Shown here in pieces: positions 51,224 through 60,511 of a stretch of DNA of 64,000 nt. Source of the DNA: Tabrizicola sp. (lineage in GTDB: Bacteria; Pseudomonadota; Alphaproteobacteria; Rhodobacterales; Rhodobacteraceae). The stretch's first letter is position 1, and every line of letters starts with the position of its first letter. Location: the NCBI RefSeq assembly GCF_022842145.1, contig NZ_JALHQD010000001.1, positions 750,127-814,126 of the forward strand, written 5' to 3'. The position numbers were made by a program, and so were the translations under genes. The notes beneath the pieces were generated by a model. That model saw only the letters and a list, made by a program, of their open reading frames with translations. It searched no databases and was not told the DNA's origin.

Positions 51224-52732
51224 TCACTTGTCCCAATCCTGGGGAAGAAGGGCGTCGGGCATGTTCTGGTAAGCCACCGGACGCAGCCAGCGACGGATGG
51301 ACATTGTTCCCACCGAAGTCGCCCCAAAGTTGGTGGAAGCAGGATAAGGGCCGCCGTGGACTTGCGAGTCCACCACTTCGACGCCGGTCGGGAAGCCGTT
51401 GGCGAGGAGGCGACCGGCCTTGCGTTCGAGGATCGGCATCAGCGCGCGGCCAAGGTCGGTGTCGGCGTCGTCGAGGTGCAGCGTGCAGGTCAGCTGGCCC
51501 TGCAGGCTGCGGGCGATGTCCTGCATTTCGGTGGCGTGGCGGACGCGGACGATCAGGCCGAGGGGGCCGAAGACCTCCTCCGCGAGGGCGTGGTTGGACA
51601 ACCAGTCGCTGCCCGAAACCTCGAAGAGGTAGGGCGTGGCGTTGCGAAGGTCGCAGGTGGTGGTGAGGACGGAGCGGACTCCGGCGCCTTGGGCCACGCG
51701 GTCGCGGCCCTGGCGGTAAGCCTCGGCAATGCCGTCGGTGAGCATGGTCTGCGGGCCGATGGCGCTGACGGCGGCCTTGGCGGTCTGGACGAAGGCGTCT
51801 GCTTCGGGTCCGTCGATCAGGACGGCGATGCCGGGGTTGGTGCAGAACTGGCCTGCGCCCATCGTCAGCGATCCGGCCCAGCCTTTGGCGATGGCCTCGC
51901 CCCGGGTGGCGAGGGCGGCGGGGAGGAGGAACATCGGGTTCACGGAGCCGAGTTCGCCGAAGAAGGGGATCGGTTCGGGGCGTGCGGCGCAGAGGTTGAA
52001 GAGAGCGCGGCCCCCGGCAAGGGAGCCGGTGAAGCCGACGGCCTTGATGTAGGGGTGCTGGACAAGGGCTTCGCCGACGTCGCGCTTGCCGCCCTGGACG
52101 AGGGAGAAGGTGCCGGGAGGCATGTCGCAGGCCTGGATGGCGGCGTGGATGGCCTGGGCGACGATCTCGCCGGTGCCGGGGTGGGCGGAGTGGCCCTTGA
52201 CGACGACGGGGCAGCCGGCGGCGAGAGCCGAGGCGGTGTCGCCCCCGGCGGTGGAGAAGGCGAGCGGGAAGTTCGAGGCTCCGAACACGGCGACGGGGCC
52301 GATGGGGCGTTGGATGAGCTTGAGGTCGGGGCGCGGGGCGGGCTGGCGGTCGGGAAGCGCTGCGTCGTGGCGGCGGTCGAGCCAGTCGTCTTTCAGGATG
52401 TGGGTGGCGAAGAGGCGAAGCTGCATGGTGGTGCGGCCACGTTCGCCGTCGAGGCGGGCGACGGGGAGGCCGGTTTCCTGGGTGCCGATTTCGGTGATCT
52501 CGGCGCCGCGGGCTTCGATCTCGTCGGCGATGCGGTTCAGGAAGGCGGCCCGTTCGGCGCGGGTTTTGGTAGAGTATGCGGGAAAGGCGGCCTCGGCGGC
52601 TTCGCAGGCAGTGGCGACGTGGGCCGGGGTGCCGACCGAGAAGTCGTGCGAGGGGCCGTGGGCGGGGGAGGAGGCGAACGTCTGGTCGTTCCCGACCCAG
52701 TTGCCCGCGATCAGGTGTTTTCCGGTCAGCAT
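51224..52732 (-). CDS. Alpha-ketoglutarate semialdehyde dehydrogenase
   Basis: A 502-residue aldehyde dehydrogenase. Catalytic C297 is in MGAGQFCTNPG and E260 in FFGELGSVNP; VFGASNFPLAFSTAGGDT and GFTGSLAGGR bind NAD(P). This branch oxidises 2,5-dioxopentanoate to 2-oxoglutarate at the end of oxidative pentose and hydroxyproline routes. AGGAG lies six bases before the ATG. It is the only such gene in the window, so both pathways may share it. Confidence 0.9.
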   Translation of the reverse strand: MLTGKHLIAGNWVGNDQTFASSPAHGPSHDFSVGTPAHVATACEAAEAAFPAYSTKTRAERAAFLNRIADEIEARGAEITEIGTQETGLPVARLDGERGRTTMQLRLFATHILKDDWLDRRHDAALPDRQPAPRPDLKLIQRPIGPVAVFGASNFPLAFSTAGGDTASALAAGCPVVVKGHSAHPGTGEIVAQAIHAAIQACDMPPGTFSLVQGGKRDVGEALVQHPYIKAVGFTGSLAGGRALFNLCAARPEPIPFFGELGSVNPMFLLPAALATRGEAIAKGWAGSLTMGAGQFCTNPGIAVLIDGPEADAFVQTAKAAVSAIGPQTMLTDGIAEAYRQGRDRVAQGAGVRSVLTTTCDLRNATPYLFEVSGSDWLSNHALAEEVFGPLGLIVRVRHATEMQDIARSLQGQLTCTLHLDDADTDLGRALMPILERKAGRLLANGFPTGVEVVDSQVHGGPYPASTNFGATSVGTMSIRRWLRPVAYQNMPDALLPQDWDK

Positions 52733-52743
52733 GGTTGTCTCCT

Positions 52744-53664
52744 TTAGAAGTCGAAGGCGTCGGTGATAAGCCGTTCGCCAAGGGTCAGGGCGTCGGCGAC
52801 GTGGACCATCGGGGCGAGGTCGACGTCGGAGGTGCCGGTGCGGACGAGGTCGGCCATCCGGGCGTAAAGGGCGGGGTATTCGCACATGATGGTGTTTTCA
52901 CCGGCCATCGGCTTGCCGTCGATTTCCAGCACGTTGCCGCCCATGCGGAGGGCGAGGTGGCCCTTGTCGGTCTGGATCTCAATGTCCCAGGTCTGGGGGC
53001 CTTCCTGCCGCCAGTCGAAATCGGCGGTGACGTTGTTGGAGAAGGTCAGCTGGGCGGCGATGGGGGTTTGGCGGTTGGACGGGAATTCGAGGGTGGCGCG
53101 GGTCAGGTGGACAGGTTTGGGCAGGATTTCCGTGAGGATGGAGAGGGCGTTGATGCCGGGGTCGAAAACGCCCATGCCGCCGGGCTTGAAGACCCAGTCC
53201 TGACCGGGATGCCATTTGCGCACATCCTCGCGCCAGGTGATGTGGGCTTTGCGGATGGTCTTGTCGGAGAGCCACGCTTTGGCCGGGGCAACGGCGTGGG
53301 CCATGCGGCTGTGCCAGGTGGCGTAGAGGGTGAGGCCTTTTGCTTTGGCCATCGCCTCAAGCGCGTGGACTTCGGCGAGGGTCGCGCCGGGGGGTTTCTC
53401 CAGCATGACATGGCGACCGGCTTCGAGCGCCGCTTCGGCGTAGGCGTAGCGGGGAACGGGGGGCATGCAGAGGGAGACGACGGGGACGTCGGGGCGTTCT
53501 GCCAGGAAGGTGGCGAAATCGGTGAAGGCCGGGATGCCGTCGACCTTGCCGCTGCGGCTGATGGTGGCCGCAAGCTCCCAGTCGGGTGAGGCGTTCAGGG
53601 CGGGGACGTGCTGGTCGAGGGCGATCTTGCCGATGCCGACGAGGGCGACTTTGGTGCGGGTCAT
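52744..53664 (-). CDS. Gfo/Idh/MocA sugar dehydrogenase (L-arabinose/D-galactose 1-dehydrogenase)
   Basis: A 306-residue NAD(P)-dependent oxidoreductase. Rossmann start ALVGIGKIALDQHVPAL, MLEKPPGATLAEV with the conserved EKP lysine, then TWHSRMAHAV and VFDPGINALSI. These phrases closely follow the characterised Azospirillum-type L-arabinose 1-dehydrogenase as I recall it. It oxidises the sugar to its lactone. GAGAGG precedes the ATG. Confidence 0.88.
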   Translation of the reverse strand: MTRTKVALVGIGKIALDQHVPALNASPDWELAATISRSGKVDGIPAFTDFATFLAERPDVPVVSLCMPPVPRYAYAEAALEAGRHVMLEKPPGATLAEVHALEAMAKAKGLTLYATWHSRMAHAVAPAKAWLSDKTIRKAHITWREDVRKWHPGQDWVFKPGGMGVFDPGINALSILTEILPKPVHLTRATLEFPSNRQTPIAAQLTFSNNVTADFDWRQEGPQTWDIEIQTDKGHLALRMGGNVLEIDGKPMAGENTIMCEYPALYARMADLVRTGTSDVDLAPMVHVADALTLGERLITDAFDF

Positions 53665-53722
53665 GAGTGGCCTCTCTTTCCGGGCATCGGGGTTGGGGCT
53701 GGCGGGGTGCCCCCCTCCCCAT

Positions 53723-53746
53723 CCCTCCCCCACAGTGGGGGGAGGG
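53723..53746. repeat. C/G-rich intergenic hairpin (possible repetitive element)
   Basis: CCCTCCCCCA and TGGGGGGAGGG pair with one bulged G around a three-base loop, inside the 129-base gap between the dehydratase and dehydrogenase genes. It resembles dispersed GC-rich palindromes of this bacterial group. Confidence 0.5.
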
Positions 53747-53793
53747 AGGCGCTTGGGTGCGACGTTGGACTTGAGGCCCACCGTCGCTTGTCG

Positions 53794-55539
53794 TCAGTGG
53801 CTTTCGCGGGCGACGGCGTTGCCGCGGCAGCCGATCAGGAAGTCCATGTCGGCGCCCTTGTCCGCGCCCTGCACGTGGTCGTGGTACAGTTTGGCATAAC
53901 CGCCCGACGGGGGCTCCACGGGGGGTTTCCACGCGGCGAGGCGGGCCGCCAGTTCCTCGTCCGAGATGTCGAGGTGCAGGCGACGGTTGGCGACGTCGAG
54001 TTCGATGAAATCGCCGGAGCGGACCACGGCGAGCGGGCCACCGCGCGCGGCTTCGGGCGAGGTGTGCAGGACCACGGTGCCGTAGGCGGTGCCGGACATG
54101 CGCGCGTCGCTGATGCGGACCATGTCGGTGATGCCCTTGCGCAGAACCTTGGGCGGCAGGCCCATGTTCCCGACCTCGGCCATGCCCGGATAGCCACGCG
54201 GGCCGCAGTTCTTCAGGACCATGACGCAGGTTTCGTCGACGTCGAGGGACTCGTCCTCGATCCGGGCCTTGTAGTCGTCGATATCCTCGAACACCACGGC
54301 GCGGCCGCGATGCTGCATCAGGGCGGGCGTGGCGGCGGAGGGTTTCAGGACCGCGCCGTCGGGGGCAAGGTTGCCCTTGACGACCACGATGCCGCCGGAT
54401 TGTGCCAAGGCCTTTTCGGCGGGCAGGATCACGTCGTCGTTGTGGCTGCGGACGTCCTTGACCTCGTCCCAGACCGGGCCACCCGAGACGGTCAGCGCGT
54501 CCTTGTTCAGAAGGCCAGCTTCGCCAAGGCGCTTCATGACGGCGGGGAGGCCACCGGCGTAGAAGAATTCCTCCATCAGGTATTTGCCGGAGGGCATCAG
54601 GTTGACGATGGTCGGGACGTTGCGGCCCCATTCGTCCCAGTCGTTCAGGGTCAGGTCGATGCCACAGCGGCCCGCAATGGCCAGAAGGTGGATCACGGCG
54701 TTGGTCGAGCCGCCGATGGCCGCGTTGGCGCGAATGGCGTTCTGGAAGGCGTCGCGCGTCAGGATATCTGACGGTTTCAGGTCGTCCTTGACCATCTGCA
54801 CGATGCGGCGGCCGGTCAGGTGCGCCATGACGCGGCGGCGTGAGTCCACGGCCGGGATCGCGGCGTTGCCGGAGAGGGTCATGCCCAGCGCCTCGACCAT
54901 CGAGGCCATCGTGGAAGCGGTACCCATCGTGTTGCACGAGCCGGGCGAGCGGGACATCGAAGCTTCGGCTTCGACGAATTCCTCGGCGGTCATTTCACCG
55001 GCTTTGACAGCCTCGGAGAACTTCCAGAGGTGGGTGCCGGAGCCGACGCGTTCGCCGCGGAAGTAGCCGTTCAGCATCGGCCCGCCCGAGACCATGATGG
55101 TGGGCAGGTCGCAGGAGGCTGCGCCCATCAGGAGGCTGGGCGTGGTCTTGTCGCAGCCGACAAGGCAGACGACGCCGTCCACCTGCTGGCCGCGGATGGT
55201 TTCCTCGACCGCCATTGCGGCGAGGTTGCGGAACATCATCGCGGTGGGGCGGAAGGCGGATTCGGAAACGGAAAAGACGGGCACGATGACCGGGAAGCCG
55301 CCAGCCTCGTAGACGCCGTGTTTGACGCGCTCGGCGAGGTCGTTCAGGTGCGCGTTGCAGGGGTTGAGCTCGGAGAAGGTGTTCAGGATGCCGATCACCG
55401 GGCGCCCGTCGAACAGGTCGGCGGGCAGGCCCTGATTCTTCATCCACGAGCGGTGGTAGATCGCGTCCTTCGAGGTTCCGGCGAACCATTCCTGCGAGCG
55501 CAGCTTGCGGGGCCAGGGGGCGGGTGTGAACTTGGTCAT
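53794..55539 (-). CDS. IlvD/Edd-family sugar-acid dehydratase (L-arabonate dehydratase)
   Basis: A 581-residue dehydratase of the 2Fe-2S IlvD/Edd family. Cluster cysteines are C61 (ELNPCNAH), C129 (VGCDKTTPS) and C202 (SPGSCNTMGTAST). Length and spacing match pentonate dehydratases, and the neighbours indicate L-arabonate to 2-keto-3-deoxy-L-arabonate. D-galactonate or D-fuconate could also be used. GAGG lies seven bases before the ATG. Confidence 0.9.
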   Translation of the reverse strand: MTKFTPAPWPRKLRSQEWFAGTSKDAIYHRSWMKNQGLPADLFDGRPVIGILNTFSELNPCNAHLNDLAERVKHGVYEAGGFPVIVPVFSVSESAFRPTAMMFRNLAAMAVEETIRGQQVDGVVCLVGCDKTTPSLLMGAASCDLPTIMVSGGPMLNGYFRGERVGSGTHLWKFSEAVKAGEMTAEEFVEAEASMSRSPGSCNTMGTASTMASMVEALGMTLSGNAAIPAVDSRRRVMAHLTGRRIVQMVKDDLKPSDILTRDAFQNAIRANAAIGGSTNAVIHLLAIAGRCGIDLTLNDWDEWGRNVPTIVNLMPSGKYLMEEFFYAGGLPAVMKRLGEAGLLNKDALTVSGGPVWDEVKDVRSHNDDVILPAEKALAQSGGIVVVKGNLAPDGAVLKPSAATPALMQHRGRAVVFEDIDDYKARIEDESLDVDETCVMVLKNCGPRGYPGMAEVGNMGLPPKVLRKGITDMVRISDARMSGTAYGTVVLHTSPEAARGGPLAVVRSGDFIELDVANRRLHLDISDEELAARLAAWKPPVEPPSGGYAKLYHDHVQGADKGADMDFLIGCRGNAVARESH

Positions 55540-55551
55540 GCTACTGGCCTC

Positions 55552-56517
55552 TTACAGCGGGTGAACTTTGGTCGCGCCGTGGGTCTTCGGCGCGAAGGAC
55601 AGGGTGTTGCGGAGGGGCTGACCGAAGTCCGCGACTTCGATCTCGAACATGTCGCCGGGTTGGGTCTTGATGCCGTCGGCGAAGGACAGGGTGGCGGTGC
55701 CGAAGTAGTGGACGTGCAGGTCGCCGGGCTGGCGGAAGATGTCGTACTTGAAGTGGTGGTGTTCCAGGTTCGCCAGCGTGTGGGACATGTTGGCTTCGCC
55801 GGAGAGGAAGGGCTTTTCCCACAGGGTCTTGCCGTCGCGGAGGATGCGGGAATGGCCGCGCACGTCTGACGGAAGGTCGCCCACCAGAATCTCCGGGCCG
55901 TAGGAGGCGACGCGGAGTTTGGAGTGGGCGAGCCAGAGGTAGTTGACGCGCTCGGTGATGTGGTCGGAGAATTCGTTGCCCAGGGCCCAGCCGATGCGGT
56001 GCGGGGTGCCGGTGGGGCCGATCAGGTAGATGCCGGCGATTTCCGGTTCCTCGCCGCCGTCCTCGGCAAAGCCGGGGGCTTCGAGGGCGGCACCTGGGGC
56101 GACGGCAGCGTAGCCGTTGCCCTTGTAGAACCACTCGGGCTGCGCGCCGACGTCGCCTGCGGCGGGGCGGCCGGCTTCCAGGCCCATGCGGAACATCTTC
56201 ATGCTGTCGGTCAGGGTTTCCGCGCCCTCAAGCTTGGCGTGCATCGCATCGCGGGCGGAGGCCGAGCCGAGGTGGGTGAGGCCAGTGCCGGTCAGGTGCA
56301 GGTGGGCGGGGTCGGGGTGGCTGACGGGCAGGTCGAAGGCCGCGCGTGTAAGGTCGACGGTTTCGCCAAGGCCGCGACGGGCGATCTCGGCCTTGAGCCC
56401 TTCGCCCGCGATGGCCGCCGAGGCCAATTCGTAGATCGACGCCGTGTTGCGGACGCTGCGGGCTTCGGAGCCTTCGCGGACGACGGGGCCGACGCCCTTG
56501 ACGGTGGAGAGATGCAT
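55552..56517 (-). CDS. gguC: FAH-family GguC, probable 2-keto-3-deoxy-L-arabonate dehydratase
   Basis: A 321-residue fumarylacetoacetate-hydrolase-fold protein. The C-terminal half has PEIAGIYLIG, GWALGNEFSDH, the metal-site residues in that segment and GDMFEIEVADFGQPLRN. The ATG is chosen over an overlapping GTG at 56529 because GAGG lies six bases before it. GguC follows gguAB in Agrobacterium. In arabinose operons this family converts 2-keto-3-deoxy-L-arabonate to alpha-ketoglutarate semialdehyde, which fits the next gene pair. Confidence 0.87.
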   Translation of the reverse strand: MHLSTVKGVGPVVREGSEARSVRNTASIYELASAAIAGEGLKAEIARRGLGETVDLTRAAFDLPVSHPDPAHLHLTGTGLTHLGSASARDAMHAKLEGAETLTDSMKMFRMGLEAGRPAAGDVGAQPEWFYKGNGYAAVAPGAALEAPGFAEDGGEEPEIAGIYLIGPTGTPHRIGWALGNEFSDHITERVNYLWLAHSKLRVASYGPEILVGDLPSDVRGHSRILRDGKTLWEKPFLSGEANMSHTLANLEHHHFKYDIFRQPGDLHVHYFGTATLSFADGIKTQPGDMFEIEVADFGQPLRNTLSFAPKTHGATKVHPL

Positions 56518-56525
56518 GATCTGCC

Positions 56526-57695
56526 TCACTTGTTCTTGTTGTAGACGTCGAAGATGACGGCGGCGAGTAGGACCAGGCCCTTGATCATCTGCTGGTAGTC
56601 GATGCCGACCCCGAGGATCGACATGCCCATGTTCATCACGCCCATGATCAGCGCGCCGATCACGACGCCGATGATCTTGCCCGAGCCGCCCGCCATCGCG
56701 GCACCGCCGATGAAGACGGCGGCGATGGCGTCAAGCTCGAAGCCGGTACCGGCCTTGGGGGTGGCGGAGTTGAGGCGGGCGGTGACCATCATTCCCGCCA
56801 ACGCGGCGAGGACGCCCATGTTGACGAAGCAGAAGAAGACCAGACGCTCGGCCCGGATGCCGGAGAGCATGGCAGCCTTGTAGTTGCCACCGACGGCATA
56901 GATGCGGCGGCCCTGGACGGTGTTTTCGGTGAAGAAGGCGTAGAGAATGATGAGGATTGCCAGCACCACCAGCACGTTCGGCAGGCCCCGGAAGCTGGCG
57001 AGCTGCCAGCCGACGAAGGCCATTGCAGCCGAGATAATCAGCGTGCGGCCCCAGAACAGGCCGGTGGGTTCGGGGGTGATCCCGAACTCGGCATCCCGGG
57101 CGCGGGCGCGCATGCCGATCCAGATGACGACGGCGATGGCGATGGCGGTGACGATCAGCGTCAAGCCGTGGGGTTTGCCGATGCCGGTGAGATCAGGGAT
57201 GAAGCCCGAGGACATGGCCTGGAAGGCCTTGGGGAAGGGGCCGATGTTCTGGCCCCCGAGCAGCCACAGAGTCGCGCCCCGGAAGACCAGCATCCCGGCG
57301 AGGGTGACGATGAACGACGGGATGCGCCAATAGGCGACCCAGTAGCCCTGCGCCGCGCCGATCAGCCCGCCAACGATCAGGGTCAGCGGGATGACGATGG
57401 AGATCGGGAGTTTAAGCTCTACGGTCAGATAGGCGGCGACGGCCCCGGTAAAGGCGGCGACGGAGCCGACCGAAAGGTCGATGTGCCCGGCGACGATGAT
57501 GAGCAGCATCCCGAGGGCAAGGATGATCACATGGCCGTTCTGCAGGAAGATGTTGGTGATGTTCGGCGCCTGCAGGAACATCGGCTTGCCCTGCATCGCC
57601 ACCAGCACCGAGAACAGCGCCACGATGGCGACCAACGCCAGAAGCATGCCGTTTTCGCGCAGGTGTCCGCCGAGTGAGCTTTGATTGTCAGCCAT
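56526..57695 (-). CDS. gguB: Multiple-sugar ABC transporter permease GguB
   Basis: A 389-residue inner-membrane permease with LILALGMLLIIVAGHIDLSVGSV, IPSFIVTLAGMLVFRGATLW and FELDAIAAVFIGGAAMAGGSG. The long form with an extra central loop (about residues 175-225) is typical of XylH/GguB/MmsB permeases. Directly abuts gguA. Confidence 0.93.
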   Translation of the reverse strand: MADNQSSLGGHLRENGMLLALVAIVALFSVLVAMQGKPMFLQAPNITNIFLQNGHVIILALGMLLIIVAGHIDLSVGSVAAFTGAVAAYLTVELKLPISIVIPLTLIVGGLIGAAQGYWVAYWRIPSFIVTLAGMLVFRGATLWLLGGQNIGPFPKAFQAMSSGFIPDLTGIGKPHGLTLIVTAIAIAVVIWIGMRARARDAEFGITPEPTGLFWGRTLIISAAMAFVGWQLASFRGLPNVLVVLAILIILYAFFTENTVQGRRIYAVGGNYKAAMLSGIRAERLVFFCFVNMGVLAALAGMMVTARLNSATPKAGTGFELDAIAAVFIGGAAMAGGSGKIIGVVIGALIMGVMNMGMSILGVGIDYQQMIKGLVLLAAVIFDVYNKNK

Positions 57696-59237
57696 TCACG
57701 CCACCTTTCCTGTGGTCTTGCCATTGTCCTTGACGATCAGCGCCATGATCTTTTCCTGGCTCGCCTCGTCACGGGTCAGTTCACCGACGATCCGGCCTTC
57801 GTTCATCACGTAGATGCGGTCGCACATGCCCAGAAGCTCGGGCATTTCGGAGCTGATCATCAGCACCCCGCGCCCCTGTTCGGCGAGATCCTTCATGATC
57901 GTGTAGATCTCGAACTTCGCGCCCACGTCGATGCCGCGGGTAGGCTCGTCCAGGATCAGAAGCTGCGGCTCGGTGAACAGCCATTTCGAGAGGACAACCT
58001 TCTGCTGGTTGCCGCCCGACAGGTTCATGACCTTCTGGTGCACGCCTGGAGTGCGGATCGCGAGTTGATTGCGGTAGCCCTCGGCCACCTGGGCCTCACG
58101 CCGTTTGTCGAGGACGGAGTTTTTCGCGATGCCGAACAGGTTGGCGAGGCTGATGTTCTTCAGGATTGGTTCTTCCAGGATCAGGCCCAGCGCCTTGCGA
58201 TCCTCGGTCACGTAGGAGATGCCCGCCTGGATGGCTTTCGTCACGGTGGAGACGTCAACGGGCTTGCCGTGCATCTTCACCGTGCCCGCATGTCCCTTGC
58301 CGTAGCTGCGGCCGAAGATGGACATCGCAAGCTCGGTGCGGCCGGTGCCCATCAGGCCGGCGATGCCGACAATCTCGCCTTTGCGGACGTTCAGCGAGAC
58401 GCCCTTGATCATCTGCCGCCCGGCCTGTTCGGGGTGCATGCAGGACCAGTTTTCCACCTCGAAGAGCATCTCGCCGGGGTTCGGGGTGCGTTCGGGGTAG
58501 CGGTGCGCCATGTCGCGGCCGACCATGTCGCGGATGATGCGGTCTTCCGAGATGTCGGACTTGTTCAGGGTCGAAACCGAGGTGCCATCGCGGATCACGG
58601 TGATGCGATCGGCGACGCGGCCGATTTCGTTCAGCTTGTGGCTGATGATGATCTGGGTCACGCCCTGGGCCTTCAGCTCCAGCATCAGGTCCAGCAGGCG
58701 GTCGGCGTCAGCTTCCTGCAAGGCGGCGGTGGGTTCGTCCAGGATCAGGAGGCGGACGTTCTTCGACAGGGCCTTAGCAATCTCGATCAATTGCTGCTTG
58801 CCGACGCCCAGCTTGCCCACGACGGCGCTGGGGGGTTCGTTCAACCCGACGCGGCGCAGAAGCTCGCCGGTCTTTTGCATGGCCAGGGGCCAGGAGATCA
58901 CGCCGTTGGTCGCAACCTCGTTGCCCATGAACAGGTTCTCGGCGATCGACAGCAGCGGGATCAGCGCGAGTTCCTGGTGAATGATGATGATGCCCTTGTG
59001 CTCGCTGTCGCGGATGGAGCGATTGGCGAGGGGCTGTCCGTCATAGAGGATGTCGCCGTCATAGGTGCCGTGCGGATAGACGCCCGACAGGACCTTCATC
59101 AGCGTGGATTTCCCGGCGCCGTTTTCGCCGCAGATGGCGTGGATTTCCCCGGCCTCGACGGTCAGGCTGACCCGGTCCAGCGCCTTGACGCCCGGGAAGA
59201 CCTTGGTGATCTCCCGCATTTCCAGAAGTGTCGACAT
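57696..59237 (-). CDS. gguA: Multiple-sugar ABC transporter ATPase GguA
   Basis: A 513-residue tandem ATPase. First domain: [42 protein letters not shown]. Second: [12 protein letters not shown] in place of Walker [45 protein letters not shown] is typical of the XylG/GguA branch. It energises GguB for the sugars bound by ChvE. Confidence 0.94.
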   Translation of the reverse strand: MSTLLEMREITKVFPGVKALDRVSLTVEAGEIHAICGENGAGKSTLMKVLSGVYPHGTYDGDILYDGQPLANRSIRDSEHKGIIIIHQELALIPLLSIAENLFMGNEVATNGVISWPLAMQKTGELLRRVGLNEPPSAVVGKLGVGKQQLIEIAKALSKNVRLLILDEPTAALQEADADRLLDLMLELKAQGVTQIIISHKLNEIGRVADRITVIRDGTSVSTLNKSDISEDRIIRDMVGRDMAHRYPERTPNPGEMLFEVENWSCMHPEQAGRQMIKGVSLNVRKGEIVGIAGLMGTGRTELAMSIFGRSYGKGHAGTVKMHGKPVDVSTVTKAIQAGISYVTEDRKALGLILEEPILKNISLANLFGIAKNSVLDKRREAQVAEGYRNQLAIRTPGVHQKVMNLSGGNQQKVVLSKWLFTEPQLLILDEPTRGIDVGAKFEIYTIMKDLAEQGRGVLMISSEMPELLGMCDRIYVMNEGRIVGELTRDEASQEKIMALIVKDNGKTTGKVA

Positions 59238-59256
59238 GTCCCCTCCCGAAAGGGGA

Positions 59257-59285
59257 CCTGCCCGCGCGGGAGCGGCGCGGGCAGG
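59257..59285 (-). terminator. Attenuator-type hairpin between chvE and gguA
   Basis: A perfect 11-bp GC stem (CCTGCCCGCGC with GCGCGGGCAGG, 7-base loop) occupies the 62-base gap. No T-run follows. It should stabilise chvE mRNA and reduce read-through to the transporter genes. Confidence 0.6.
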
Positions 59286-59299
59286 CCCTTCGGATCAGC

Positions 59300-60370
59300 T
59301 TACTTCAGCTGATCGGCAGTGTAGTAGCCCGAACCGACGAGGATCTCTTCGTAGTTCGTGAGGTTCACCGAGACCGGCTCGAGGAGGTAGGACGGAACCA
59401 CCTTGACGCCGTTGTTGTAGGTTTCGGTGTCGTTGATCTCGGGCTCGCCGCCGGCAAGGACCGCGTCCACCATCTTGACGGTGACTTTGGCCAGTTCGCG
59501 GGTGTCCTTGAATACGGTCGAATACTGCTCGCCCGCGATCATCGACTTGACCGAGGGGATCTCGGCGTCCTGACCGGTGACGATCGGCATCTTCATGTCG
59601 CCCGAGCCGTAGCCCACGCCCTTGACCGACGACAGGATGCCGATGGACAGCCCGTCATAGGGGGACAGCGCGCCGTGCAGCTGCTTGTCGCCGTAGTTCG
59701 AGGACAGAAGGTTGTCCATGCGGGCTTGGGCAACCGCGCCATCCCAGCGAAGGGTGCCGACGACGTCCATGCCCATCTGGCCCGACGGAATGACAATCTC
59801 GCCGGAGTCGATCATCGGCTGCAGGACCGACATCGCGCCGTCGTAGAAGAAGAAGGCGTTGTTGTCGTCCGGCGAGCCGCCGAAGAGTTCGACGTTCCAC
59901 GGTTTCGCGTCGGGGAAGCGTTCCTTCAGGCCAGCAACCAGCGATTCAGCCTGCTGCACGCCAACCTTGAAGTTGTCGAAGGTGGCGTAATAGTCGACCG
60001 AGCCGGAGTCGCGGATCAGGCGGTCATAGGCGATGACCTTGATGCCCTGGGCGGCGGCGTTGTCCAGCGCGTTCGACAACGTGGTGCCGTCGATGGCTGC
60101 GATCACCAGCGCCTTGACGCCCGAGGTGATCATGTTCTCGATCTGGTTCAGCTGGGTCGGGATGTCATCTTCGGCATACTGCAGGTCGGTGGCATAGCCA
60201 GCGTCCTGGAACGCCTTGACCATCGACTCGCCGTCCGAGATCCAGCGCGACGAGGATTTGGTGGGCATCGCGATGCCGATGGTGCCCTTGTCCTGGGCGA
60301 AGGCGGGCAGCGCAGACAGGGCGGCGGTGGCGCCGGTAAGGGCCATAAGGCCGCGGCGGGTCAAGATCAT
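59300..60370 (-). CDS. chvE: Sugar-binding periplasmic protein ChvE
   Basis: A 356-residue type I periplasmic binding protein. The signal ([20 protein letters not shown], cut after AFA) has a twin arginine. [58 protein letters not shown] and [13 protein letters not shown]-type segments match ChvE/XylF. ChvE binds L-arabinose, D-galactose, D-xylose and D-glucose and, in Agrobacterium, also drives chemotaxis and virulence sensing. GGGAGG precedes the ATG. Divergent from a LysR gene, as chvE is from gbpR. Confidence 0.94.
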   Translation of the reverse strand: MILTRRGLMALTGATAALSALPAFAQDKGTIGIAMPTKSSSRWISDGESMVKAFQDAGYATDLQYAEDDIPTQLNQIENMITSGVKALVIAAIDGTTLSNALDNAAAQGIKVIAYDRLIRDSGSVDYYATFDNFKVGVQQAESLVAGLKERFPDAKPWNVELFGGSPDDNNAFFFYDGAMSVLQPMIDSGEIVIPSGQMGMDVVGTLRWDGAVAQARMDNLLSSNYGDKQLHGALSPYDGLSIGILSSVKGVGYGSGDMKMPIVTGQDAEIPSVKSMIAGEQYSTVFKDTRELAKVTVKMVDAVLAGGEPEINDTETYNNGVKVVPSYLLEPVSVNLTNYEEILVGSGYYTADQLK

Positions 60371-60511
60371 CTTGTTTCCTCCCGATGATTCTTCGTTTGC
60401 ATCCGCTTTGGGCACGCCGGGGCGACCCCTGCTTACGGACGAGGCGCAGATTGCGCAGGTGACCCATGCGTGTCAAATAGGGTCTGCGCATGAAGACATG
60501 GCCGGTTTGAT

